Assembly (NCBI RefSeq): GCF_033101155.1
Contig: NZ_JAWMPX010000013.1
Span: 62,001 to 126,000 of the forward strand
DNA: 64,000 nt
Direction: 5' to 3'
Source of the DNA: Tropicimonas sp033101155
Lineage (GTDB): Bacteria; Pseudomonadota; Alphaproteobacteria; Rhodobacterales; Rhodobacteraceae
Shown: piece by piece, positions 25,893 through 33,835 of the stretch
Position numbering within the stretch: position 1 is the first letter of the stretch
Layout of the letters: each line of letters opens with the position of its first letter
Notes under the pieces: model-generated
What the model was told of the DNA's origin: nothing
Databases searched by the model: none
The model's input: only the letters and a program-made list of their open reading frames with translations
Position numbers and translations under genes: made by a program

Positions 25893-27047
25893 CTAGCGCG
25901 CCGCCGCCATCATCTCCAGCATCTCCGGTGCCGTCAGAACGGCGGGGTTCGCCTTCATCGAGGAAGAACTTGCCGCTGCCTCGGCCGCCGCCGCCCGATC
26001 CTCGCCCGTTATCCCGAGCGCATCCAGCCCGGCCAGTCCGGACTCACGCGACCAACCGGCGAGCCGGTCGAAGCTCCGTGGCGCTTCGCAGTCCATCACC
26101 TGCCCGATCCAGTGGTGCAGTTCTTCGATCCGCGCGAGAGTCTGCGGCGCTTCGCTGCGCGCCGCGTTCAGCGCAAGCCCATGCGGCAGCAAGGCGCCGC
26201 AGATCGCGCCATGAGCCGCGCCAGACAGCCCCCCGAGCGGCCCCGCCAGACCGTGAATGACCCCCAACCCGGAATTGGCCAGCGCCAACCCACCGCAGAG
26301 TGCGACCCAGGACATCCTGTCCCGCGCGGCCTCCTGCACCTCCGCTGTGCCGTCCATCAGCGTCTTCAGCGCCGTAAGCCCGTCCAGAATAGCCGGACGA
26401 CAGAGCGCGTCGGTCAACGGGTTGGCGCGGGTGCAGAGATATGGCTCGATCACCTGCGTGACCGCGTCCAACCCGGCCGCCAGCGTGACCCCGCGTGGGC
26501 AGCTATCGGTCAGCGCGGGATCGACAATGGCCAGGTCGGGCAGCATCGTTTGGTCGCGAAGGCTTACCTTGCGGCGGGCTTCGGGAACCGAGATCACGGC
26601 GTTCCGGGTGACTTCCGTTCCTGTGCCCGCGGTTGTGGGCAACGCCGCGAAGGGCAAGGTCGGGACCTCCAGCGGCAACCCCTTGCCGACAACTTCGAGG
26701 TGATCCATGGCCGGGCGCGGCGCGGGCGCCAGCGCCGCAATCGCCTTGCCGCCGTCCAGCGCCGCGCCGCCGCCAATGGCGATCACGGCCTGAGCGTCGA
26801 AGGCGCGGGCATGGTCGATCCCGGCCTCGACCCGCGCGAGATCAGGCTCCCCCGGGAAACTGAAACTCCCCAGCGCCACACCGCGTTCGGCCAAGGCTTC
26901 GACCAGCCAGTCAGACCGTGAAGCCTCCGCTCCGGTCACCAACAGGATCCGCTCCCCCAGCGCCGCCAGTTCTGGCACCGCGCGCCTCGCCTCCCCTCGG
27001 CCAAAGCGAATGTCGGATGCGGTGACGAAGGAGAATGCAGGCAGCAT
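25893..27047 (-). CDS. Iron-containing alcohol dehydrogenase
   Basis: Group III metal-dependent dehydrogenase, 384 aa. The NAD motif is in IAIGGGAALDGGKAIAAL, with PTTAGTGTEVTRNAV after it. Metal-region motifs are AAGLDAVTQVIEPY and VIHGLAGPLGGLSGAAHGAICG. In FucO-like enzymes the first block reads DxxxH; here the His is Gln, as in some subfamilies. The substrate is unknown. It lies 85 bp upstream of the LplA-like gene on the same strand. Confidence 0.9.
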   Translation of the reverse strand: MLPAFSFVTASDIRFGRGEARRAVPELAALGERILLVTGAEASRSDWLVEALAERGVALGSFSFPGEPDLARVEAGIDHARAFDAQAVIAIGGGAALDGGKAIAALAPAPRPAMDHLEVVGKGLPLEVPTLPFAALPTTAGTGTEVTRNAVISVPEARRKVSLRDQTMLPDLAIVDPALTDSCPRGVTLAAGLDAVTQVIEPYLCTRANPLTDALCRPAILDGLTALKTLMDGTAEVQEAARDRMSWVALCGGLALANSGLGVIHGLAGPLGGLSGAAHGAICGALLPHGLALNAARSEAPQTLARIEELHHWIGQVMDCEAPRSFDRLAGWSRESGLAGLDALGITGEDRAAAAEAAASSSSMKANPAVLTAPEMLEMMAAAR

Positions 27048-27451
27048 CGGTGAAGTCCTTGTTCATCTGTCTCAGGTGGCCGGGCCGTCGCCGCCCTGCA
27101 TGCCGCATTTGGCCCGTCACGCCAATGCGGCCAATCTGAACATGACGTCTCGCGCGGTCACCGATGAAGGGTCCCAACCGGAGAGCGTTCCCTGCGCGCC
27201 GAAGGCGCGCCCCGCCCCAATGGTCGCAGACGGCGCAGGCGTCGAAAACCGAGGGGGAGCCTCCGGCCGGGCAAAGCACCACCTCAGGGCAGGAGCGGTT
27301 GCGGCCGCAATCGTGCAGAATCTGGATGTTCCCCGATACGCCGCCCCCGCGCGCAGCCTCGACAGCCATGTCCACCGCGCTGCTCCTGTGCCGAAATGCC
27401 AACGGCCGCCCGGTCAGGGCGGCCGCGCACCAGTCCCTCTGCCAAGCAGGC
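27048..27451. other. 400-bp stretch without a confident gene
   Basis: It lies between the Fe-ADH start and the mcd stop, both on the minus strand. A minus-strand frame with an ATG at 27369 reads about 60 plausible, cysteine-containing residues (HDCGRNRSCPEVVLCPAG; DACAVCDHWG). It then runs 137 bp into the ADH gene, so I do not call it a gene. A 9-bp hairpin at 27403-27425 (CGGCCGCCC/GGGCGGCCG) could end mcd transcription but lacks a T run. Confidence 0.4.
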
Positions 27452-29137
27452 TCAGCCCAACAGACGCCGGGCAATGACCTGTGCCTGGATCTCCGCCGCG
27501 CCCTCGAAAATGTTGAGGATCCGTGCATCGCAGAGCACCCGGCTGATCGCATATTCGCAGGCAAAGCCGTTGCCGCCATGGATCTGCAACCCGTTATCCG
27601 CCGCAGCCCAGGCAACCCGCGCGCCGAGCAGCTTTGCCATCCCGGCCTCCAGGTCGCAGCGCTGGTCGTGATCCTTCTCCCAGGCAGAGAAATAGGTCAG
27701 CTGCCGCGCCACCATGATCTCGACCGCCATCATCGCCAGCTTGCCGGAGACGCGCGGAAACTCGATCAGCGCCTTGCCGAACTGCTTGCGGTCCTGTGCG
27801 TATTGCGTCGCGATATCGAGCGCCGATTGCGCCACGCCGATGGCCCGCGCCGCGGTCTGGATGCGCGCCGCCTCGAAGGTCTTCATCAGCTGCTTGAAGC
27901 CCTGCCCTTCGACACCGCCAAGCAGGTTGTCGCCCTTGACGTGGAAATTGTCGAAACCAAGCTCGTATTCCTTCATCCCGCGATAACCCAGCACTTCGAT
28001 CTCGCCGCCGGTCATGCCCTCGGTCGGGAACGGATCCTCCTCCGAGCCGGGTATCTTCTCGGCCAGGAACATGCTGAGGCCCTTGTGATCCGTCGTCTCC
28101 GGATCGGTCCGGGCCAGCAGCGTCATCACATGGGTGCGTGCGGCATGGGTGATCCACGTCTTGTTGCCGGTCACCTTGTAGTCGCCGTTTTCATCTTTCA
28201 CCGCGCGGGCGCGCAGACTGCCGAGATCGGAGCCGGTATTGGGCTCGGTGAAGACGGCCGTGGGCAAGATCTCAGCGCTGGAGAGCTTCGGCAGCCAGTA
28301 TTCTTTCTGCGCATCCGTGCCACCGGCAAGGATCAGCTCGGCGGCGATCTCGGAGCGCGTCCCCAATGAACCCACGCCGATATAGCCGCGCGACAGCTCC
28401 TCGGAGACCACGACCATCGACGCCTTGGAGAGGCCGAATCCGCCATATTCCTCCGGGATGGTCAGTCCGAACACGCCCATCTCGGCCAGCTCCTCGATGA
28501 TCTCCATCGGGATCAGTTCGTCCTTGAGATGCCATTCATGCGCGTTGGGCTCGACCCGGTCCACGGCGTAACGGCGGAACTGCTCGCGGATCATCTCCAG
28601 CTCGTCTTCCAGCCCCGTCGCGCCAACGGTGATATTGGCCGATTGCTCCTGCATCAGCTCGACAAGCCGGGTCCGGGCGCGCTGGCTGTTGCCGTTCTGG
28701 CAAAGCGCCGCGATCTCGGTCGAATGCAGCCGCTGCAGGTCCTCCAGCTCGTCCAGCCCCATATCGCGGACCCGGATGATTTCGCCCTGGGACATCGGGA
28801 TGCCGCCCTGGATCTGCAGCAGGTATTCGCCAAAGGCGATCTGGTGGATAAGCTGTTCGATCTCGCCGAACTTGCCCTCGGCCTCAAGCCGTTCGGCCCA
28901 GGCCTGCATCTGTTCCAGCGACTGCCCGTAGGTCGCCAGCCAGGCCAGCGCATGGGCGGCGGTCTGGTTCTGCTCCAGCAACGCGCCGGAAACCCGACCG
29001 CCATCGACAACCCGCGCCCGTACGGCCGTTGTCGCCGCTTCCACCAACTCCTTCACCGGCGGAATTGCGGCTTTGGTCAGCGTCAGAAGGTTGTTGAGAA
29101 TGGGGCTCTGGGGCAGGTCCTGTCCATCATGCGGCAT
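27452..29137 (-). CDS. mcd: Methylsuccinyl-CoA dehydrogenase (acyl-CoA dehydrogenase with N-terminal extension)
   Basis: FAD enzyme that oxidises (2S)-methylsuccinyl-CoA to mesaconyl-CoA in the ethylmalonyl-CoA pathway of acetyl-CoA assimilation. At 561 aa it has about 170 residues before the acyl-CoA dehydrogenase domain, the hallmark of Mcd against ordinary 380-aa enzymes. The domain shows EYGGFGLSKASMVVV, FTEPNTGSDLGSL, AARIQTAARAIGVAQ and QIHGGNGFACEY. A GAAGGA site precedes the ATG. The call rests on architecture and on the alphaproteobacterial setting; meaB at 43968 agrees with the pathway. Confidence 0.85.
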   Translation of the reverse strand: MPHDGQDLPQSPILNNLLTLTKAAIPPVKELVEAATTAVRARVVDGGRVSGALLEQNQTAAHALAWLATYGQSLEQMQAWAERLEAEGKFGEIEQLIHQIAFGEYLLQIQGGIPMSQGEIIRVRDMGLDELEDLQRLHSTEIAALCQNGNSQRARTRLVELMQEQSANITVGATGLEDELEMIREQFRRYAVDRVEPNAHEWHLKDELIPMEIIEELAEMGVFGLTIPEEYGGFGLSKASMVVVSEELSRGYIGVGSLGTRSEIAAELILAGGTDAQKEYWLPKLSSAEILPTAVFTEPNTGSDLGSLRARAVKDENGDYKVTGNKTWITHAARTHVMTLLARTDPETTDHKGLSMFLAEKIPGSEEDPFPTEGMTGGEIEVLGYRGMKEYELGFDNFHVKGDNLLGGVEGQGFKQLMKTFEAARIQTAARAIGVAQSALDIATQYAQDRKQFGKALIEFPRVSGKLAMMAVEIMVARQLTYFSAWEKDHDQRCDLEAGMAKLLGARVAWAAADNGLQIHGGNGFACEYAISRVLCDARILNIFEGAAEIQAQVIARRLLG

Positions 29138-29288
29138 GGCTCGAATCCTTCGTTCATCGGTTTCGGATGGTGATAGTCACTTTGCAGGTGCAGCGCAACA
29201 TAATTTCAATATGGCATGGCGTTTCGTCTCAATATGTCGTCGCCATTTAGCGGATGCAGCAAGACTTTCAATAGGCTATTCGACGAAA

Positions 29289-30062
29289 ATGGATCCGAGC
29301 TTGTTCATGGGCGGCCTGTCGCCCCTCTTCTTCGCGCTGGCCTGCGGCGTGGCGCTGGCGGCAGCCTTCGTGAAGGGTGCAACCGGTTTCGCCATGCCGA
29401 TGATCATGGTCTCCGGGCTGGCAGCCTTTCTCTCGCCGGAAATGGCGCTGGTGGCTCTGATCCTGCCGACAGTGATCACCAACGGTTTCCAGGCCTTCCG
29501 CGACGGGACAGGCGCTGTGATCTCCACGATCCGGTGCTACCGGGTCTATCTCGGCATTGGCGGTCTTTGCCTCATCGCCTCCGCGCAGCTTGTCCGCTCC
29601 ATTGACGAGCGACTGCTCTACGCGATGATTGGCCTCCCGATTACCGCTTTCGGCCTGATGCAGCTCGCCGGCCTGCACCCGCGCATTCCCGAATCCCGCC
29701 GAACCCTCGCGGAAGTGAGCCTCGGCGCGCTGTCCGGCATTATCGGCGGCATCTCGGGCGTCTGGGGTCCGCCGCTGGTGCTTTATCTCACCGCCATCGA
29801 GACACCCAAGGGCGACCAACTCCGCGTGCTTGGGGTCGCCTTTGGGCTAGGTGCGATCCTGCTTCTGCTGATCCATCTGCAGACCGGGGTGCTGAACACG
29901 CAGACCCTGCCCTTCTCGGCCGCGATGGTGCTGCCGGCCCTTCTTGGAATGCGGCTCGGGCGCCGCGTGCATGACCGGCTGGACCAGCAGGCATTCCGAC
30001 GGCTGACGCTGTTCGTGTTGATCATTGCCGGGTTGAACCTCGTGCGACGGGCGTTCTTTTAA
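29289..30062 (+). CDS. TSUP (TauE/SafE) family permease
   Basis: A 257-aa membrane protein of the sulfite exporter TauE/SafE family with about eight hydrophobic segments; family members move sulfite, sulfoacetate or other organic anions. GATGFAMPMIMVSG and SGIIGGISGVWGPPLVLYL are the two repeated family blocks. I chose the ATG at 29289 because the open frame upstream to 29073 overlaps the mcd promoter and reads as non-membrane sequence. The substrate is unknown. Confidence 0.88.
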   Translation: MDPSLFMGGLSPLFFALACGVALAAAFVKGATGFAMPMIMVSGLAAFLSPEMALVALILPTVITNGFQAFRDGTGAVISTIRCYRVYLGIGGLCLIASAQLVRSIDERLLYAMIGLPITAFGLMQLAGLHPRIPESRRTLAEVSLGALSGIIGGISGVWGPPLVLYLTAIETPKGDQLRVLGVAFGLGAILLLLIHLQTGVLNTQTLPFSAAMVLPALLGMRLGRRVHDRLDQQAFRRLTLFVLIIAGLNLVRRAFF

Positions 30063-30160
30063 GGATCCACCTGCATCCACCGCGGGGAAGCCCACCGGAC
30101 TCCGCGCCAACCAGCGCCCGGCTCCACAGGTCGCAAAAGCACTCAGCGGGCCTGAATGCC

Positions 30161-31249
30161 TTATCCTGCACCAATATCCTGCCGGGACACCGCGACCGAT
30201 TTCAGGATCGCATGGCACGCCGTTCCAGGTTCCAGCCCAAGCCCCTCGGCGGAGCGGCGGGTGATGCGCGCGAGAAGCAGGTCGCTGCCGGATTGGAGCT
30301 GCACCATGACCCCCGGCCCGTCGCCGAACCGCAGGCTTCGGATCGTCGCGGGCAGGATGTTCAGCGCCGATATCTGTTCGGGCGGGGTCAGCGCGAGGAT
30401 AACCTCATGGGCCGGGATGCGGATGCGCAATACGGTTCCCGGCGCGGACGTGATGCCGGGCAGCAGCAGCGTTCCGGCGGAGGTCGCCAGCTCGGCCAAC
30501 CCGTCCGCGTGATGTGCAACCACGCGCGCTTCGACCAGCGCGCCGGCCTCGCGCGGGCCAAGGCTCGGAACGGCATCCGGGTCGGCGAGCAGCTCCGCGG
30601 TCGGACCACACCGCAAAACGCGGCCCTCGCGCAGAAGTACCATGGTCGTGGCGAGCCGGGCGACCTCCCCCAGCGAATGACTGACGAACAGGATCGGCAA
30701 GGCACTTTCGTCCCGCAGACGCTCGAGGAAGGGCAGGATCTCCTCCTTGCGGGCGTCATCGAGAGCGGCAAGCGGCTCGTCCAGCAAAAGCAGGCGCGGC
30801 GAAGCGAGCAGCGCGCGGCCGATGGCGACCCGCTGTTTCTCACCACCGGAGAGCGTCGCCGGAACCCGGTCGAGCAGCGGCGCGATGCCGAGCATGGAGA
30901 GGATGCGCGCCTCCTCCTCCGGGTTTGGCGGCAGGCGGTTCATGCGGCGGCCATAAGACAGGTTCCGCGCCACGCTCATATGCGGGAATAGCCGACCGTC
31001 TTGGAAGACGTAGCCGATGCGCCGTCGATGCGGCGGCAACCAGTGACCGGTGGCGCTGTCTTCCAGCAGGTGGTTGCCAAGCGCGATCCGACCCTGTTCG
31101 GGACGCAACAGCCCGGCAACAGCCTGGACCAGCGTCGTCTTGCCGGCGCCGGAGGGACCAAACAGGGCGGTCACGCCGTCAGGGGCGTCAAACGTGGCGT
31201 CGAGAGTGAAACGGTCGAGCCGGTGTCGCAGAGAAACGGAAATGCTCAT
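30161..31249 (-). CDS. modC: Molybdate ABC transporter ATP-binding protein ModC
   Basis: ATPase of the molybdate importer, 362 aa. Walker A is GPSGAGKTT, signature LSGGEKQR and Walker B LLLLDEPLAAL. After residue about 290 there is a MOP/TOBE-type domain (ISALNILPATIRSLRF) that binds molybdate and can inhibit transport when the cell has enough. Its ATG overlaps the modB stop (ATGA, 31246-31249). It is the last gene of modABC. Confidence 0.95.
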   Translation of the reverse strand: MSISVSLRHRLDRFTLDATFDAPDGVTALFGPSGAGKTTLVQAVAGLLRPEQGRIALGNHLLEDSATGHWLPPHRRRIGYVFQDGRLFPHMSVARNLSYGRRMNRLPPNPEEEARILSMLGIAPLLDRVPATLSGGEKQRVAIGRALLASPRLLLLDEPLAALDDARKEEILPFLERLRDESALPILFVSHSLGEVARLATTMVLLREGRVLRCGPTAELLADPDAVPSLGPREAGALVEARVVAHHADGLAELATSAGTLLLPGITSAPGTVLRIRIPAHEVILALTPPEQISALNILPATIRSLRFGDGPGVMVQLQSGSDLLLARITRRSAEGLGLEPGTACHAILKSVAVSRQDIGAG

Positions 31250-31944
31250 GCCCCCTCCCTCCGGCGGCGCATCCGGCGCGCGAGCAGCTCGGAGGCGATG
31301 AGCGCGCCCATAGCGAGGACGACCGAGAGCAGGACGAGGCGCAGCGCTGAGGCTTCAGCGCCCGGCACCTGCAGGAAAGCGTAGACCGCAGACGGCAGCG
31401 TCTGGGTGCGGCCCGGGATGTTGGAGACGAAGGTGATCGTGGCGCCAAACTCGCCCATCGCCTTGGCGAAAGCGAGGATCGCGCCGGCGAGAATGCCCGG
31501 CGCGGTGAGCGGCAGGGTGACGGTAAGGAAGACGCGGAGGCGAGAGGCGCCGAGCGTGGCGGCGGCCTGTTCGAGCCCGGGATCGACCGCCTCGATGGAG
31601 AGCCGGATCGCGCGAACCATGAGCGGGAAGGCCATGATCGCGGCGGCGAGCGCGGCGCCGGTCCAGTTGAAAGCCAGCGTGACACCGAAGAGATCGTACA
31701 GCAACGCGCCAAGTGGGCCGCGCCGGCCAAAGGCGAGCAGCAGCAGGTAGCCGGTAACGACAGGCGGCAGGATCAGCGGCAGGTGGACCAACCCGTTGAG
31801 CACCTGCCGTCCGGGGAAGCGGGCGCGGGCAAGGAGCCAGGCCGTGGCGATGCCGATGGGCAGGCTCAGGGTCACGGCCCAGAAGGACACCTTCAACGAC
31901 AGCGCGACCGCCGCCCAGGCCTCCGGGGACAGACCGAGGATCAT
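31246..31944 (-). CDS. modB: Molybdate ABC transporter permease ModB
   Basis: Inner-membrane permease of the molybdate importer, 232 aa, with about five hydrophobic segments. The coupling (EAA) motif region is EQAAATLGASRLRVFLTVTLPLTAPGIL with ALAFAKAMGEFGATITF after it, both typical of ModB. The ATG at 31944 overlaps the modA stop by 4 bp; the longer open frame is inside modA. Confidence 0.95.
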   Translation of the reverse strand: MILGLSPEAWAAVALSLKVSFWAVTLSLPIGIATAWLLARARFPGRQVLNGLVHLPLILPPVVTGYLLLLAFGRRGPLGALLYDLFGVTLAFNWTGAALAAAIMAFPLMVRAIRLSIEAVDPGLEQAAATLGASRLRVFLTVTLPLTAPGILAGAILAFAKAMGEFGATITFVSNIPGRTQTLPSAVYAFLQVPGAEASALRLVLLSVVLAMGALIASELLARRMRRRREGA

Positions 31945-32720
31945 TCGTCCCCCTGCCCCGCCAGGCCGAAACCGTGATCGCGGAAGATTTCGGCCGCCTC
32001 CGGACCCGCGAGGAACTCGGCGAAAGCGTCGGCCTGTGGCGCAACGCTGTCGATCGGAATGGCCATCGGGTAGCGGATCGGCGGGTGGCTCTCGGCTGGG
32101 AAGGTCAGGACGCGGTGCACTTTCGACTCCGCCAGCGCATCGGTCGCGTAGACGATACCGAAATCGGATTCGCCCGTCGCCACAAGCGCCAGCGCGGCGC
32201 GGACATTGTCGGCCTGTGCGACATGCGGCGCCATCCGATCCCACCAATCAAGGCTTTCCAGTGCGGCCTTCCCATAGATCCCCGCTGGCACGGCCTCGAC
32301 CAGCGCCATGGCGATCTCGCCCCCGCCCGAGCCAGCGGACCAGCGGTCCTCGTTGAAAAACGCGGTTTCATCAGCTTCCGGATCGCTTGAAACCACGACC
32401 AGCGCATTTGTCAGCAGGTTGCGTTGGCTGCCGGGTTTCAACAGCCCGTCGCGTTCCAGAACGTCCATCCAGGCTTCATTGGCCGAGAGGAAGAGATCCG
32501 CCGGAGCACCCGCCTGGATCTGACGCGCCAGTGTCGCACTGCCGGCCAGCGAGACCGTCACGCGGTCTCCGCTCTGGGTCGCCCAGGCCGCAGCCGCCTC
32601 GTCCAACGCTTCCTTCAGGCTCGACGCGGCAAAAACCAGCAGCTCGTCGGCGCGCGCGACGCCGGGCGCGGATGCGATCAGCGCGACGGTCAGCAAGGTT
32701 TTGAGTGGGAAGGTCATCAT
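31941..32720 (-). CDS. modA: Molybdate-binding periplasmic protein ModA
   Basis: Periplasmic receptor for molybdate or tungstate, 259 aa. It has a signal peptide (MMTFPLKTLLTVALIASAPG, cleavage near ARA-DE), then LLVFAASSLKEALDEAA with the oxyanion-binding Ser pair and VSLAGSATLARQIQAGAPADLF. Two adjacent ATGs (32720, 32717) are possible starts. It is the first gene of modABC. I see no ModE-type palindrome upstream and no modE gene in the window. Confidence 0.95.
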   Translation of the reverse strand: MMTFPLKTLLTVALIASAPGVARADELLVFAASSLKEALDEAAAAWATQSGDRVTVSLAGSATLARQIQAGAPADLFLSANEAWMDVLERDGLLKPGSQRNLLTNALVVVSSDPEADETAFFNEDRWSAGSGGGEIAMALVEAVPAGIYGKAALESLDWWDRMAPHVAQADNVRAALALVATGESDFGIVYATDALAESKVHRVLTFPAESHPPIRYPMAIPIDSVAPQADAFAEFLAGPEAAEIFRDHGFGLAGQGDE

Positions 32721-32785
32721 GGTGCCATGTCTTTCGCCGCCGATATTCTGCGCTTCATTCGTCCGGGGCAAGGGGGCGCGGCAGC

Positions 32786-33649
32786 TTATTCCTCGGAGGG
32801 CACGGCTGCGAGCTGCCGGTAATGATCCGCGAGGTGACGACACCCATGCGGCACCCCGACCATCTCCAACCCCATGGCGGTGAGAAAGAACTGCACCGGA
32901 CCATGGATATGCGCCGGCGTCACCCGCGGCAGGATGCGAAGCGCGGCGCGACGGGTCCAGTCCGGAAGCCGGATGATCCGGACTGGCTTGTCCAGGGTCT
33001 CGAAGGCGAGGCTGGCCAGCTCGGCATGGGTGAAGATATCCGGGCCGCCAATCTCGAGCCGATCCATGCCAGCCTCGACAGCATCCAGCGCTGCCTCGGC
33101 GAGATCCGCCCCGTGGATCGGGTTGAGTCGCAGCGCCCCGTCGCCGAAAAGCCACGCTCGGCCCGACCGGGCCATGCCGAGGAAATCCTCCATGTCGGAA
33201 AAGAAACCGCTCGGGCAGATCACGGTGCTGCGCAGGGGCGCGCTGCGGAGCCGGTCGACGAAGGCCTGCTTTGCCGCGACCAGCGGCACCTCGGCCATCG
33301 CCTCGGCATTGAGCACATGAACATAGGCGAACCTTTCGATTCCCGTGTCCAGCGCTTCCTCGAGGAGGTTCACATTCGCCTGGAAATCGACATCGCGATA
33401 GGTGAGACCGTCCTTCTGCCGCGTGATCCCGAGCGCACTGACGACGAGGTCGCAACCGGCCATGAGCCCGCGCAGCGCCGAGCGATCGGTGGCTTTCGCT
33501 TCGACATAGGCATCGGCCCCGACTCCGAGCGCTTCCGCACGCGATCGGTCGCGCACGAGGGCACGCACCTGCCAACCCCGTGCCCGGCACGAAGCAACGA
33601 TATGTCTGCCAAGATAGCCCGTCGCTCCGGCGACAAAGACGGTTGTCAT
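32786..33649 (-). CDS. NAD(P)-binding protein, NmrA/atypical SDR type
   Basis: A 287-aa protein with an N-terminal Rossmann motif VFVAGATGYLGRHIV and no classical Tyr-x-x-x-Lys pair, as in atypical SDR/NmrA-like proteins. It could be a reductase, a chaperone-like assembly factor or a redox sensor. The ATG at 33649 follows GGGAAGGGA. It lies downstream of the RND exporter gene and just upstream of modA on the same strand, but the 65-bp gap to modA leaves the operon question open. Confidence 0.85.
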   Translation of the reverse strand: MTTVFVAGATGYLGRHIVASCRARGWQVRALVRDRSRAEALGVGADAYVEAKATDRSALRGLMAGCDLVVSALGITRQKDGLTYRDVDFQANVNLLEEALDTGIERFAYVHVLNAEAMAEVPLVAAKQAFVDRLRSAPLRSTVICPSGFFSDMEDFLGMARSGRAWLFGDGALRLNPIHGADLAEAALDAVEAGMDRLEIGGPDIFTHAELASLAFETLDKPVRIIRLPDWTRRAALRILPRVTPAHIHGPVQFFLTAMGLEMVGVPHGCRHLADHYRQLAAVPSEE

Positions 33650-33835
33650 TCCCTTCCCAAGCTCCGCCGGTCGGTCCAATCGCACGGAGGATAGCCCGGC
33701 CAGCGGGGCTTGGGAACAAAAACGCTCATTGGGACGGAAAAAAACGCCCGTGAGGGGAGATATTACGTGGGTCGCCACACGCCGTTCCTGTCGCAAAGCG
33801 GCCTATCTGTGGGCACAGCGTGGCGGCACGCCGGG

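Noticed and set aside
27403..27425. 9-bp hairpin as a terminator for mcd
   Set aside because: Perfect stem but no T run on the minus strand, so I kept it only as a note in the gap description.
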